NCBI GenBank assembly: GCA_036867785.1 | Contig: CP145420.1 | Coordinates: forward strand, 1,196,906 to 1,260,905 | Length of the DNA stretch: 64,000 nucleotides | Direction of reading: 5' to 3' | Origin: Plasmodiophora brassicae | Lineage: Eukaryota; Endomyxa: Phytomyxea; Phytomyxea; Plasmodiophorida | Shown: positions 31,128-51,270 of the stretch, in pieces | Position numbering within the stretch: position 1 is the first letter of the stretch | Layout of the letters: every line of letters starts with the position of its first letter | Program-made: the position numbers and the translations under genes | Notes under the pieces: generated by a model | Told to the model about the DNA's origin: nothing | What the model saw: only the letters and a program-made list of their open reading frames with translations | Databases searched by the model: none

Positions 31128-32843
31128 ATGGCTATTCAATCGGGCACGAAGAACGCGCCCGCCCTGGAGCACGCATCTGCCTCCAACACCATCTCCAGTG
31201 TCGTTGTCGACAACGGCGGCGCGCCCGACAAGACGGCCGGCGCTGCACCAAAGACGGTCGGCCTCGTCGACGGCATCGTCTTCGTCCTGTCCTGCACGGT
31301 CGGGTCCGGATTGTTCTTCGCCCCTGGTGTCTCGGCCCATGCGCTGGGCGACCCGTGCGCATCGCTCCTGTCGTGGTTGGCCGCCGGCGTGCTGTCGCTG
31401 GCCGGCGCCTGGTGCTATGCGGAGCTGGGCACGACGTTCGTCTCGGCCGGCGCCGAATCGCACTACTTCAAGAAGGCGTTCGGGCCGGCCACGTCCTTCT
31501 GCTTCACCTGGTCCACGTTTCTGATCGCGGGTTCATCGGCCTGCTGCGCGATCGCCATCGTCATGGGCCAATACGTCATTGCCATCTTCACAGACGCGAC
31601 CAGCCCGTACGTTTCCCTGTCTCTGGCGTGATCCGTAAGGTTGACCTCTGACCGGCTGTTGCTGTCCAGGTTGAGCACGCAATTCATTGCCACTGGTGTG
31701 CTGGCATTCTTGGCCATAGTGAACATGATCAACCCGTCGTATGTGCTGATGCTGAACCGGTTCAACGTTGTGTGCAAGGTCCTGGCCGTCGCCATCGTCA
31801 TTGTCGGGGCGATCATCGCGGCCGCCATGGGCGCCACGCCCGCGAACGCCTTCATGGGCCAGTCGTGCTTCGGGCCGCAGACCGAATGGGCATCCTTCGG
31901 CAAGGGCATGGTATTCGCGCTGTTCGCCTTCTCCGGGTGGAACTACTTGAACCCGCTGACCGCCGAGATGAAGGACCCGCAGCGTGACGTCCCAAGGGTA
32001 CTTCTGTGTCGCATGTGTGCCATCCCTCCGGCCAACGCCTATAGTTCTGATGTGCGATCGTTTCCGCTCGGTAGGTGTACACGATCGGTATGCTGACGAC
32101 GATCACGCTGGCTCTTGGCGTGAACGTCGCCTTCTTCGTCGTGCTGCCGTTCGACCAGTTGACGAACAAACTGGCGGGCCCGTTTGCCGAAGTCGTCGAT
32201 CCCGCGTCTGGCATCCTGAAGCCGATCCTCTGTCTGATGATTTCGTTCTGCTGCCTCGGGTCGTGCAACGGCATCATGATGGGGTCGTCCAGGATCATTG
32301 CGGCGGCCGGCGAGAACGGCGACATCCCGGCGTGCTTCAGCTGGAAGACGAAACGCCACGGCACGCCCTACGTCGCCCTCATCGCGTTCGCCGTGTACAC
32401 GAGCGTGATGGCGTTCGCCATGAATCTGGATGATACCGTCGACTTCTACACGGTCGGCCAGTGGACGTTCTTCGTGCTGATCGGCATCAGCATCTACGTC
32501 CTCCGGAGGAAGTTCCCCGATGTCCGACGGCCGTTCAAGGTATCGGTTCGTTTCCTCAGGTTGATTCCGGCGCTGACGGACGCTCGTACAGGTAATCGGA
32601 TACCCTGTTGTACCGGCAGTCTTCGTTGCTGTCAGCGCGTACGCCGTCGGTGTCACATTCGTACCGGGTGGGTCGGAGGTGCCCGTTGTCGCGCTGGTCG
32701 GCGTTGCGATCATGGCCGCCGGGTTCGGCGTCTACTACGTCCGACGTATGCACCGTCCTGCCAAGGTTGCCGACGACGCGTCGACGGCCGGCGACAAGGT
32801 CCAGGTCGAGCTAGCCACCCCGGCTGCCGCTGTGGAAGGCTAA
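31128..32843 (+). CDS. APC/LAT-type amino-acid transporter
   Basis: Membrane carrier of the amino acid-polyamine-organocation superfamily, closest in style to the L-type (LAT) group. Four exons: 31128-31627, 31670-31997, 32075-32539 and 32592-32843; introns are 42, 77 and 52 bases. The first helix carries the unwound substrate motif (VGSGLFFAPGV, family consensus GSGIF). WNYLNPLTAEMKDPQRDVPR is the conserved loop after helix 6 (W-N-Y-L-N-x-x-x-x-E-x-x-x-P). About 12 helices are visible, with hydrophilic ends (N-terminal 45 residues; C-terminal ARVADDAST-type tail). It probably exchanges neutral amino acids. Whether it pairs with a heavy chain cannot be told. Confidence 0.87.
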
Positions 32844-33121
32844 GCACAACCCCCCCGAGCGTCGGACATTATTCATAATATATTTATGAATACACACACA
32901 CGGAATTGCAGACCAGCATTCATGGCTGCGGCAACGGGTACGTGTTCCTGTTCGCCCGCCACGTGGGCAGAGACGTCCTGCGGGCCGCCCTCATCATTGC
33001 CTGGACGGCGACGGCAGCAGCAGCAGCCGCAGCTCGGAGTCGGACCAAGTCCGTGAGTGGCGGGGCGTTGCAGCTTCATTGCGCGGGGTGCGACGGCGCA
33101 GCGCCCGTGTCGTCGTCTGCG

Positions 33122-41217
<8,096 letters not shown>

Positions 41218-42060
41218 CGTCAACACCGTGCACTCGTGACAGGGTCTGCATCGAGTAAACCATCAGGGGCTGTTGTTGCCCCATGCAATTCGTTCGGCGC
41301 CTCCGTAGAACTATGAGTGACAGTCGTTCAATGTTACCGAGAGTGTTGAGTCGCCCGAACGCGAAACGTCCAGGGCCTGCTCTCGCCATAAAATGTCGAT
41401 CGACGCGCGAGCGAAGCGCCGCGTCGGACCCGGATGATCCTCTTCCTGAATGCGTAATTGTGCTCGTATTGGTTACAATCACGAGCTCGCGCCAAACGTG
41501 GAGTGCCAACCTGCACAGCTCGTCGCCGTGATGCTTCCCGGTATTGTGAAGACGACGACTGCCCGGGCTGCGTCGATGGGTTAGGTCCCGAGCAGGGTTC
41601 TGGCCTCCATGTGGCGCATCCTTGTAGGCCGTATTGTCAGCAGCGAGCGTATTATTATCAAATGCCGCTCGTCGCGTGCATCAGGCCGCGCCGTTTAGGA
41701 TGCCAGACCGTATGGGGAGAGGGTCAGCAACTGAGCAGGCCAGCTTCCAAAGATGAACCTCGATGGAATGGCGTCGCGTCGTCAGTGGACCTGGGGTACG
41801 CGGGTCTAAGTCAACCGTCGGCAGGGACAGCACCTGACCTTGCTGACGCTGCGGTTGTGAATCACTCAGCCCTTTGGCCTTGATGCGTCTGCGGTGAGCA
41901 GTGTGTAACCCTTCCTAAACAGGTGATCCGGGTTAAGCGCGAACCGATCGTCAGTACGGTGTACGGTACCAGAGCCTGCCTAGGCGCCACCGCCCAGCCT
42001 CCCTTATAGCAGACGAATCAGTGTGGGTGCAGTACCGCCACCGGCGTCAACGACTTGGGC
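41218..42060. other. Intergenic stretch, no gene recognised
   Basis: An 843-base gap between Prp8 and the next plus-strand gene. Several short frames exist on both strands but none has a recognisable domain or a convincing start. No repeat was noticed. It should contain the promoter of the gene at 42061. Confidence 0.5.
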
Positions 42061-45000
42061 ATGGCTGCTGACGCACTGGTCCTGGCGCCTCTCATCGCCA
42101 GCCTCGTATCGCAGATCGCCGCCGGCGGCTGCTTCGAAACCGTCCCAACGTCGGACCCGCAAATCGCACGGGCGCTCGTCCTCGACCAAGGCGCGTACTA
42201 TGGCATCGGGCCACAGCTCATCCTGCAGGTCATTCTCGGCGACTTCATGGGCTATCGGATTACGCCCGGGAACAGCGCCAACCCGGCCCCGGGTGCGCCC
42301 GCCGTCACGATCAGCCCCGCTATCCAGATGCCCGCCTCGCCGAACGATTTGTATTTCGGGCAGCAGGCGCCTGCCAACCTGACCCTGCTGGGCCTGCTCT
42401 CCAAACAGGTGTGGGAAGGCATCTACATCTCCAACTGGCTCCACGACCTGTATCCGAACCTCAGCGACTGGCGAGCGTTCCGAAGCCGGGCCGTTGTCGA
42501 CATGTTCACAACGAATCCGCCAACGTTCCCCGGCGTGAACCTAACGGGCACCGGGGCGTTCATGTGGGACGACCCGGTGTCGTGGTACTACATATCGGAC
42601 TACCAGAAGATATTCGCCCAGCTGGGGCTCGACTTCACCGTCCTGAACTACGTCAGCACCGCCAGCTTCAACGCCGACCTTCTAGCCATGCAGGCGAGCC
42701 GCACGCCCGCCTTGTTCTGGGCATCGCCGTTCAACTATCAGCTCCAGGACCTGAACGCCACGCGAGTCAGCCTGCCCCCATTCGACCCGGACCTGTACCT
42801 GGACGATTCGGGTGCCGTGTCTGGCCGTTGCGACTTCCCCGTGTATCGTTTCGGCAAGTACGTCGCCCTGGACCTAAACGTCACGTCGCCCTGGGCCTTC
42901 GAGGTGCGCACGCGCGCCCTTCCACTCCAACGTCCCACCTTACATCGCTCATCACATGCTGTGCCAGGTGATGACCCAGTTCGACATCACCAGCGACGAC
43001 TACATGTGGATGCAGGCGTACGAGAACTCGGTGTACGTCTCCAACCTGCAATCGGCGTGCCAGTGGGCGAAAGCCAACGAGCGGCGCTGGAAGCAGTGGA
43101 TTCCCGTCGCGTTCTTTCGCAGCGAGATCTGTTCCGCCGGGCAGGAGAACATTGGCAGGTTTGCCGACGCCCTCAATCGAACGTTCTGCGCCGAGTGCCG
43201 GCCGGGGCACTTCTCGGCAAACGGCAGCGCGTGTGTGCCGTGCCCCATGGGGACGTTCGCCGACGCACCCGGTATGTCGTCATGCCAGCCATGCCCGTAC
43301 CTGTCGACGACGCTGCATACGGGAAGCAGGTCGCTGTCCGACTGCCTGTGCACAGCGGGGTCCTACGAGCGCATACGGGCGAACACCCAACTGGTCTGCA
43401 TCGCCTGCGACCCGACCGGGTATGCGTCATCGATCGGGCAGCTCCAGTGCACGCCCTGCCAGTCGCACTCGACGACGAACACGACGGGAGCCACCTCAGC
43501 GGGATCCTGTGCCTGTACGGAAGGGTACTACGAGGCGCAGGAAGGGCACTGCCAGGCCTGCCCAGGTGGAGCCCAATGTGCTGGCAGCGGCGCCATGCCA
43601 TTGGCGAAGGTGCACCACCGTTATGCGCTTGCTGCAGCGACGACGACGTTAACGGCATGTGTGTGTGTGTGTGTGTGTGTGTGCAGGTCGGGTACTGGAG
43701 CAGCGCAGGCAACCCGCTGGAATTCTACCTGTGCTCGTCACCGGGTCGCTGCCCTGGCGGCTTGCAGCCTGGCACCTGCCCAGCCGGGTACGACGACGTG
43801 CTGTGCGCCGACTGTCAATCGGGCTGGTACACCAGCGGCCCCATCTGCAAGGAATGTCGCAGCTCGATCTGGCAGGTCACCCTGACGGCCGCCTTCTTCC
43901 TGCTGATCGCCGTACCGTGCCTGATCATCTTCATTGTGAGTCCATACGCCTGCCCCAGACGTCCCAGGACCGTTCGTCGATGGGCCTGACCAATCTACAA
44001 TATGCACGCAGACGATCGATATGACGAAGAACAGGCAGAACGAGCATTCGTCGGTGAGCTGGACGGTGGCCGTCCGCCAGGCCGTCGAATTCTGCCAGCT
44101 CCTGTCGGTGGTGGGCGGACAGGTCATCCGCGACGTGACGTTCGCCGTCCCCAAGTATATTACGGCGGTCGGCAGCGTGTCGACGGTGTTCTCGTTGTCG
44201 CCCGGTCAGTTCGAGGTCGAGTGCCTGCTGAAAACGTCGTGGACCCTCTCGTACACTGTCCGGACCACTGTGCTGAACACGTTCGCTGCGCTGGTCATCA
44301 CCGCCACCGTCCTCAAACAGTACTCGCCCAGGTTCTTGCCACTGCCACACGCCAACAAACTGCTGTCGGGGTCGTTGCGATTGCTCGACATCCTCTACAT
44401 CTACGTACGTGTGTGTTTTCACAGCCAACCCTAGATTGACGATATGCTGCTTACAGTACTTGTCAACGTTGCTGGAGTTGTTCAAGTGCTATGAGCAACC
44501 AACCAGCCCCGGGTTGTACACGTCCGAGTACGATGCCAGGATCCGCTGCTACGCTCCCGGCCAATGGATGGCTCTGCTTCCAACGGCCATTGTTGGCCTC
44601 TTCCTGGCCACGATCGGTACGAGTACGGATGCGCCAGTGTCCACGCTTGGTCCTGACATGTACGTGCGTGCCTTGTACAGCGTATCCGCTCATGGTGGGC
44701 GCCATTATGTGGAGCGCCCCGTCGCAAACGTCCAACGACGATTTCTTCGAGGTCGGCCACGTTTGCACCGACCACACGAACTATACGTAATTGGCGACTG
44801 ATCGTTGGTCGCTGTTCAACCTGCAGATCTTCGCCCACTACTTCCGCCCGTATCACAACAAGGTCCCACGACCTGCCTCCAACGACATGTGAAGGAGCTA
44901 ACGCTTCGTGTTCCGTTTCGTAGATGTGGTTCTGGTACTGTCCGACATTGTTGCGCAAGCTGTTAGTATCGTTCCTGCTGTCCTCCATTGGGTCGGACGA

Positions 45001-45595
45001 CTCGTCGACAACGGCCATTGGCGCGATGATTGTCTGCGCCCACCTGGCCGGCTCCGACCTGTGCCGGCCGTACTTCCACAACGTCAACAACCGCCTGGAA
45101 ATGGTACTCGGCACGTCGCTGCTGTCTGTCCTTATCCTTTTGCTGGCCATGGAGTCGGTCCCGGCGAACCACCAGGCCAGCGTCAACCTGATTACGGTGC
45201 TGATCCTGATCCTCCTGATCGGGTCGCTCTGTATCGCCCTGTGGACGATCCTGACCGAGTTGGCCCGAACACTGGACGCGAACAAGCACCCGATACTGTG
45301 CACGGCCCTACGATGGTGCACGATGCGGCAGCACGTGACGCAACCGATGCTCGTCAATGCCGTCGTGGACCAGGCCGCGCGAGCTCACGACACGCACCTC
45401 CTGTCTGAACCGCACGTTCGTCAGTGGATCGAGCTGGCCAGCGATGATGAAATCGTAGCCCTGAAAGACGCCATTGAATCACTATCAATCGCGTCCGGTG
45501 CCGACCCTGGGGCGACGGGCGAACCAGGTCCCACCCCGAAACCGCCATTATTGCCTGGCAATCGTATCCACAGACCGTCCTACGTGCGGTTCTAA
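42061..45595 (+). CDS. Multi-pass membrane protein with solute-binding-like and GCC-repeat ectodomain
   Basis: Starts at the ATG at 42061 (MAADALVLAPLIASLV, a possible signal peptide). Residues ~30-330 look like a type 2 periplasmic binding protein of the glycine-betaine (OpuAC) style (SKQVWEGIYISNWLHDLYPNL; FWASPFNYQL; VSLPPFDPDLY; CDFPVYRFGK). Next are several Cys-rich GCC2/GCC3-type repeats (CAECRPGHFSANGSACVPCP; CTEGYYEAQEGHCQACP; CADCQSGWYTSGPICKEC). The C-terminal half has a long series of helices (TLTAAFFLLIAVPCLIIFIV; TVLNTFAALVITATVL; MALLPTAIVGLFLATI; TVLILILLIGSLCIALWTIL), resembling TRP-like protist surface proteins. At least seven introns; one acceptor follows a TG repeat. A sensor or channel is plausible. 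The domain calls are from motif style only. Confidence 0.7.
43658..43683 (+). repeat. (TG)13 microsatellite at a 3' splice site
   Basis: Thirteen TG units run directly into the CAG acceptor at ~43684-43686, inside an intron of the multi-pass membrane gene. The purine/pyrimidine alternation replaces a normal polypyrimidine tract. The length of this repeat is likely to vary between strains. Confidence 0.9.
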
Positions 45596-45774
45596 TACAC
45601 GCAAACCAATAGTTCGATCATGCCTGCTGAAACGTGCGACTATCCGCTGCAGATTGGGTGCAGCAGACACGTACCCCAACCCCTCTACTGGACAGGGGCA
45701 CTTGGGGGACTTGATACTTAACAGCAACATCCGAAATGCATTGAACCAACACCTGCTGGACGCCTGCCGTCGCG

Positions 45775-46030
45775 TTCGGTACGTCTGGGTGAACGCCCTC
45801 CGCCTCCAGAACCGGTACGAGTCGTCGTCGTCTGATGATGCACAAGCGTCCAGACCCTCTAACACGCTGGGAGAGTCGCCTGCCGTCGTCTGTCCAGCAT
45901 GAGCATGCCTAGGCGGGGCAGGACCAAGGCGCCTGCCTGCCCTGCAGGTCGTCCAGCAGAGCGGGGGCGCCTAGCGCGCGTTGCCGCCTGTCGACATGCA
46001 AACGCCTGCCTGCCGTAGGCCCGGGAGAAG
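45775..46030. repeat. Subtelomeric direct repeat, copy 1
   Basis: Matches two blocks at 48165-48335 and 48470-48560 in the same order. Shared runs include CAGACCCTCTAACACGCTGG and CAGAGCGGGGGCGCC. The two copies bracket the large palindrome at 46298-47790. Confidence 0.75.
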
Positions 46031-46297
46031 CTGACAGACCCATGGTCCCCTGACCCCTGAGTGACCTTACGCACACGGCACACCCCGCGGCACGGCAAAA
46101 ACAAGGCGCGCACCACGCGGCACGGCAGAAACAAGGTGCGCACCACCCTCCGCAACATCACTGGACCTGGCGCGATAGACTTGAACAGGGATCGATGGAG
46201 GACGACGATGCAGATGAAGGGCCATTTGCTACGTCGCCGGTAGGAGAGTCCATTGTGCGGGTGGAGCAGTCGTTAAGGGACGCGAACATGCTACTAA

Positions 46298-47790
46298 CCA
46301 GTGTATAGACTGGGTTGGGTGATCGGGGCCGCCTGCAAACAACCATGGGAACGAGGTGTACACCTGTCAGCACGGTCTACTCCCGGGGACTTTTTCATGG
46401 CTGTCAAGCGGATATCAGAGAACGGCGCGCAGAATGAGCTGGATGGTCGGCCTTGTTTAACATTGGCATGGGACACGTGAATGCACCAAAGGCAACAAGG
46501 ACTCGGATTGCCACAGGTGCCTCGTTGGGTTGGCATCGTACACGTACAGGGGTGTGACGCAACCATGCACGAAGAGTAGGCCAGGTAGCGCTCGGTGGAG
46601 AAAAGTGCCTCAGTGATGCACGTGCCGTGCCGAGGTTACGAAGCCGACCATCCAGTTGATCTCGCCGTTCTCATATATCCGCTTTACAGGCATGTCGATA
46701 GGTTCAGGCTGGCGCCCGGCCATGCGGTTTCGCTGTTCGCGTTCACATCGTGGGACAAGGCCAGGCGAAGATGGATCGCGCCTTCTGGAGTGCAATGGAA
46801 CGTGGATCGCCTGTCCTGGCGGGCATACGCGTTCGGCGAAGTGTCACCGTCGACCATTTAGGCGTACGTGACCCAGCTCCGCCACGACGACTGATTGCAT
46901 TGAACCGAAGGCGGTGCGGACGATATTGCCCTAGAAATAACGGGCGGACGCGGACGAAACTTTCACGCGGGCAAGCTGCGGCGATTCCTGATGAGCGCTG
47001 AGCACAGGTTTGGCAACTTCGCCATTGAAGGGAAGCCGAAACGATTCGCAGCCCTTGACGCTGCAGTGACACATATTGCTGTGTCACTGGCTACAACCCG
47101 TGTCATATCGGGGACGCCCGCGTGAAAGTTTCGTCCGCGTCCGCCCGTTATTTCTAGGGCATCGTCCGCACCGCCTTCGGTTCAATGCAATCAGTCGTCG
47201 TGGCGGAGCTGGGTCACGTACGCCCAAATGGTCGACGGTGACACTTCGCCGAACGCGTGTGTCCGCCAGGACAGGCGATCCACGTTCCATTGCACTCCAG
47301 AAGGCGCGATCCATCTTCGCCTGGCCTTGTCCCACGATGTGAACGCGAACAGCGAAACCGCATGGCCGGGCGCCAGCCTGAACCTATCGACATGCCTGTA
47401 AAGCGGATATATGAGAACGGCGGGATCAACTGGATGGTCGGCTTCGTAACTTCGGCATGGCACGTGCATCACTGAGGCACTTTTCTCCACCGAGCGCTAC
47501 CTGGCCTACTCTTCGTGCATGGTTGCGTCACACCCCTGTACATGTACGTAGATGCCAACCCAACGAGGCACCTGTGGCAATCCGAGTCCTTGTTGCCTTT
47601 GGTGCATTCACGTGTGCCATGCCAATGTTAAACAAGGCCGACCATCCAGCTCATTCTGCGCGCCGTTCTCTGATATCCGCTTGACAGCCATGAAAAAGTC
47701 CCCGGGAGCTAGACCGTGCTGACAGGTGTACACCTCGTTCCCATGGTTGTTTGCAGGCGGTTCCGATCGCCCAACTCAGTCTATACACTG
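46298..47790. repeat. 1.5-kb palindrome P1
   Basis: The left arm (46298 to ~46972) and right arm (~47112 to 47790) are reverse complements at high identity over ~675 bases, around a spacer of ~140 bases. Each arm keeps the same outward frame: plus 46595-46861 and minus 47191-47490 read M-E-K-S-A-S-V-M-H-V-P-C and then share LYRHVDRFRLAPGHAVSLF with few differences. The frame in the right arm is longer by 11 residues. A small imperfect hairpin (TGACACA...TGTGTCA) sits near the centre. No family recognised for the encoded peptide. Confidence 0.9.
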
Positions 47791-48164
47791 ATTAAGCATG
47801 CGCCGTCATTCGACGCCTCGTGCACGAAGTCACGATGTGCATACCGGATGGAGGGCAGTATACGCCGTAAAGGTGGACGCTGCGCAAACGTGAAGCAGGC
47901 GACGACCCCGTGGGGGACGCCGTCGGCGCGACCGACGACGCTACCGATCGCCAACGGCGCCCACAGCTGCATCGTCGTACACGGCCGCCCGACATGCCGT
48001 TGTATTCGTCATCGCACGTCGCAAATCATCGACGTCCTGACGCGGCTGCCTACCCTGCCTGCACCCTCGCCGACGTCGCCGGGGATAAGCAGCACGGCAC
48101 AACGGACCCACGTCGACCACAACGCGTCCTGCTGGACCCCTGCCAACGTGGCCGACCCGTCTGG

Positions 48165-48575
48165 GTGCACGTCCTGCACCTTCAGCACAGGTACGAGTCG
48201 TCGTGTGATGCACGGGCGCGCAGACCCTCTAACACGCTGGACAGGACACGCCTGCCGTCTTCTGTCCAGCCTGAGCACCTGCAGGGCAGTAGTCCTCGTG
48301 CCTAGGCGGGGCTGGTCCAGCGTCGCGCCTACCTGCTCCTCAGCTGAGGCGGCGCCCTGGCCGTCCGCCGATCCCTGTAATCGGTCGCGCGCACCCCCGC
48401 CCTGCACCATGCGTCGATGGCGGGCCGACCAACCAAGGGCGTCGCCGACCTCCCCGTCTGACTGGTGAGCGGCGCCTGCCTGCCCTGCAAGTCGTCCGGC
48501 AGAGCGGGGGCGCCCAACGCCCGTTGCCGTCGATCGACATGCGAACGCCTGCCTGCCGTCGACGACCCGCCGCCA
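48165..48575. repeat. Subtelomeric direct repeat, copy 2
   Basis: Second copy of the 45775-46030 sequence, longer because of a ~130-base insertion between its two matching blocks. Same orientation as copy 1. No coding frame worth reporting. Confidence 0.7.
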
Positions 48576-48619
48576 TCCCTGCCGGCATATATCGCCTCAG
48601 CCAGAACCGTTCAATACAA

Positions 48620-48740
48620 GCAGATGAGGTCGACACGCGCGTACGCCGACCCTGCAGGTCGTCCTGGCGTCAGACGGCATCGTTCGCTGAAATGGGGCGG
48701 CGCTCGACAGCGCCGACGTCGTCCCCGCGTGCGTGTCGAC
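48620..48740 (+). repeat. Dispersed repeat shared with 52035-52175
   Basis: Begins TTCAATACAAGCAGA and continues for ~110 bases with good similarity to 52035-52175 on the same strand, including GTCGTCCTGG and a GGCGCTCGA-GCGCCGAC block. It is another piece of the mosaic of repeats in this subtelomere. Confidence 0.6.
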
Positions 48741-48914
48741 CATGGCAGATCAGGCCAGACGAGCGATGGCCTGTTTGCGCTGGCACATGTGCCACCGTTC
48801 TTCTCGTGTCGCGAAGATGTGGCGCAACTTGGGCAGAGGTTTGCTGATTTCACTACCTACTCGTTTGGCGTGGCAGGTGAACCATGGATGGCGTCGCCTG
48901 GCGTCGCGTTGCCC

Positions 48915-49015
48915 AGCGCAAACGAAACTGGCAAGCGTCCAGAGCTTTGTGGCACGAAGACACGCCCTGTGGTCAGTTTGCTACAGCGTACAGCGGGATG
49001 GGTGTAATGATTAAC
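48915..49015 (+). repeat. Dispersed fragment matching the RT relic's downstream end (52870-52990, opposite strand)
   Basis: This ~100-base piece reads plus-strand AAGCGTCCAGAGCTTTGTGGC and continues to TGGTCAGTTTGCTAC. The reverse complement of 52870-52990, immediately downstream of the reverse-transcriptase relic, gives the same sequence with small differences. It is therefore probably a copy of the element's 3' end. Confidence 0.6.
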
Positions 49016-50430
49016 CGGCATGACGTTGCAGAAACCCCCGCCGGCTGCGCCGATGACATTGAGCAAGGACATTGCTAACAAGCGCAGCATGCCGCGTGCA
49101 CCGGTCGGTGATCATTGTACCCGTCTCGCCTGCTTTACTGACCGTCCATTCGCTGTAGGCACTGGACAAGAGGACGAGTAAAGTCGCTTCTGGACTTGCG
49201 AACCGTCCTTTCAAGGCACCCAAACTGGTTCGAAATTTGCGCTTCTTTCATCGGTTCGCGGTTGACGTCTTGGACGGGCCGGCTCGCATGTTGGCCAGGT
49301 GTACGAAGATGACGTCTAACACGCGCGCGCGTTGACCGCAGACACACGAACGTACACCTGGCGAACATGCGAGCCGGCCCGTCCAAGACGTCAACCGCGA
49401 ACCGGTGAAAGAAGCGCAAAGTCGCTTCACAGGCGTGGTATACTGCGTAATTGTCATAGTCGGCGCTGACATCGACATTTAGGAGCGCGGTCGCTCGGTC
49501 GTTACTGCCAGCGGGTAACAACGATGCGGCAGGCGTCTGCCGTTCGATTTGCTACGCGATTGCACCGATGCAGATCTTCCGTGCATTGCCCGGCTGGGAA
49601 CGTGTCTCCGGCCCCGCGCCCTGGATTGGCCTGTACAATAAGGTGATGAACCCTCGTCTGGGTGTGCAATTGGCGTCCGACATCCTGGTGGACCTCATCA
49701 AGGCCATCAGCAACGCTGACCTGGCGACGAGGTCGTTTGATCCCGGGCAACAGCACGATGTCGAACGATCTTGTCGCCCGGTCAGCGTCGCTCACGACCC
49801 TGATGAGCTCAACCAGTATGTTGGACGCCACTTGCAGAACCAGACGTGGGCTCATGACCTGATTGTACAGGTCAACCCAGGGCGCGTGCCCGGAGACACG
49901 TTCCCAGCCGGGCCAAGCACGCGCGATCTGGATCGATGCGATGGCGTAGCAAATGGAACGGCAAACGCCTGCCGCATCATTGTTCGATATGCCCGCTCGC
50001 TGGCAGTAACGACCCAGCATCACGCTCCTAAATGTCCAGTTCAGCGTCGACGATGCCAATTGCACAATGCCCCGCACCTGTGCAGGACGCTGCGCTTCTT
50101 CGATCGGTTCGCGGTCGACGTCTTGTGCGGGTCGGCTCGCACGTTCGCCAGGAGTACGTTCGTGTGTCTGCGGTCAACGCGCGCGTGTTAGATGTCATCT
50201 TCGCCTCAGTACCGGCGCTGTCTGTTTTCGCACCAGTTTGGGCGCCTTGAAAGAGCGGTTCGCTGGTCCAGCAACAACTTCTTGCGCCTACAGCGGGCGG
50301 ACGGTCAGTAACGCAGGCGAGACGGGTACAAGGAACGCCAACCGGTGCAGGCCGGCATGCTGCGCTTGTTAGCAGGGTCCTTGCTCAGAGTCATCGCCGG
50401 CGGAGGCCTCTGGAACGTCACGCCGGTGTA
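49010..50430. repeat. 1.4-kb palindrome P2 with a nested inverted repeat
   Basis: Centre near 49750. The arms pair 49502-49745 with 49755-50000, 49350-49422 with 50088-50160, and 49010-49240 with 50215-50430. The left arm also contains an extra inverted copy of the 49350-49422 block at 49238-49307, forming its own ~185-base hairpin. Both arms keep a related frame (G-W-E-R-V-S-G-[PH]-A-P-W then L-Y-N-[KQ]-V-M-[NS]-P-R-L). No family recognised. Confidence 0.85.
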
Positions 50431-51270
50431 GGCCTACACCCAGCTCGTCGGTCGCCGACACAGGTCAGCACGCCGGTGGGGCCAGCGCCCGCGCGCGATA
50501 CACAACGACCAGCCCATTTTTCCCGCCGTGCGACACCAAGTCGACCGGGCGACGGCCGACGGGCGACAGCCTCCGGGTCTGCGGGGCGCTTTTTGACATC
50601 GGCGTGGACCTGCGCCGCCGACAGCGCCTTGTACCCCTTCGACAGCTCGACGACTGCATCGACTGCCGCGTACGGGACCAGCAGCTGGTCCGTTGTGCGG
50701 GGGTCGCTCAGGAATACGTACGAGCCCCAGTCGATCCTGGCGCGGACGCCCACCCCGCGTCCCTCGTATCGCGGGAAACGATGGCGCCGCGTTCGATATC
50801 GAGCATTGCGCCGCCGGCCAAGACGACGACGTCGCTGACAACTGCGAGGATGGGACGGGGCAGATCGGACCCAGCGTACCCGAACTGATCAGCGTACCTG
50901 ATCCAAGGTCGTGATCCGCCACGAGGTCGAGTATTGTCCGGACAAGGCGACGTGCCTTGTGAAAGCACTCATCATGCTGGACATGGTTGGCACTCGTGCT
51001 GGACATCGTTGCCGGATGCGTCGCAGTGGCGAGTGCAGATTTCGCCATCGTGGATGCCGCCACAGCGCTGGCCAGGTCGATGGTGGTGCCAGGGCGATGA
51101 CGCGGCAACATCCTCAGGGCTCCTGCAGCGCCGGACGAATCCTGACGAGCCCTAACGCGCCGCACCACTTTATCGTCTCTCTGCCTTACCACAATCCCGA
51201 ATCATTACAGCCGCACGCGAGTCAATCGTGGTTTATACGCAGAAGAAGGTCCAGTTCATTCATTGTGCCA

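Noticed and set aside
32906-33121. Upstream in-frame extension of Prp8
   Set aside because: Low-complexity Ala-rich sequence without counterpart in the family; better read as 5' leader.
46595-46861. Small ORF in the P1 arm as a standard gene
   Set aside because: Duplicated exactly as part of the palindrome with no recognisable domain; reported as part of the repeat instead.
50434-51192. A 252-codon minus-strand frame
   Set aside because: A short stretch (RIDWGSYVFLSDP) looks protein-like in a neighbouring frame, but the long frame shows no consistent signal and is probably repeat-derived.
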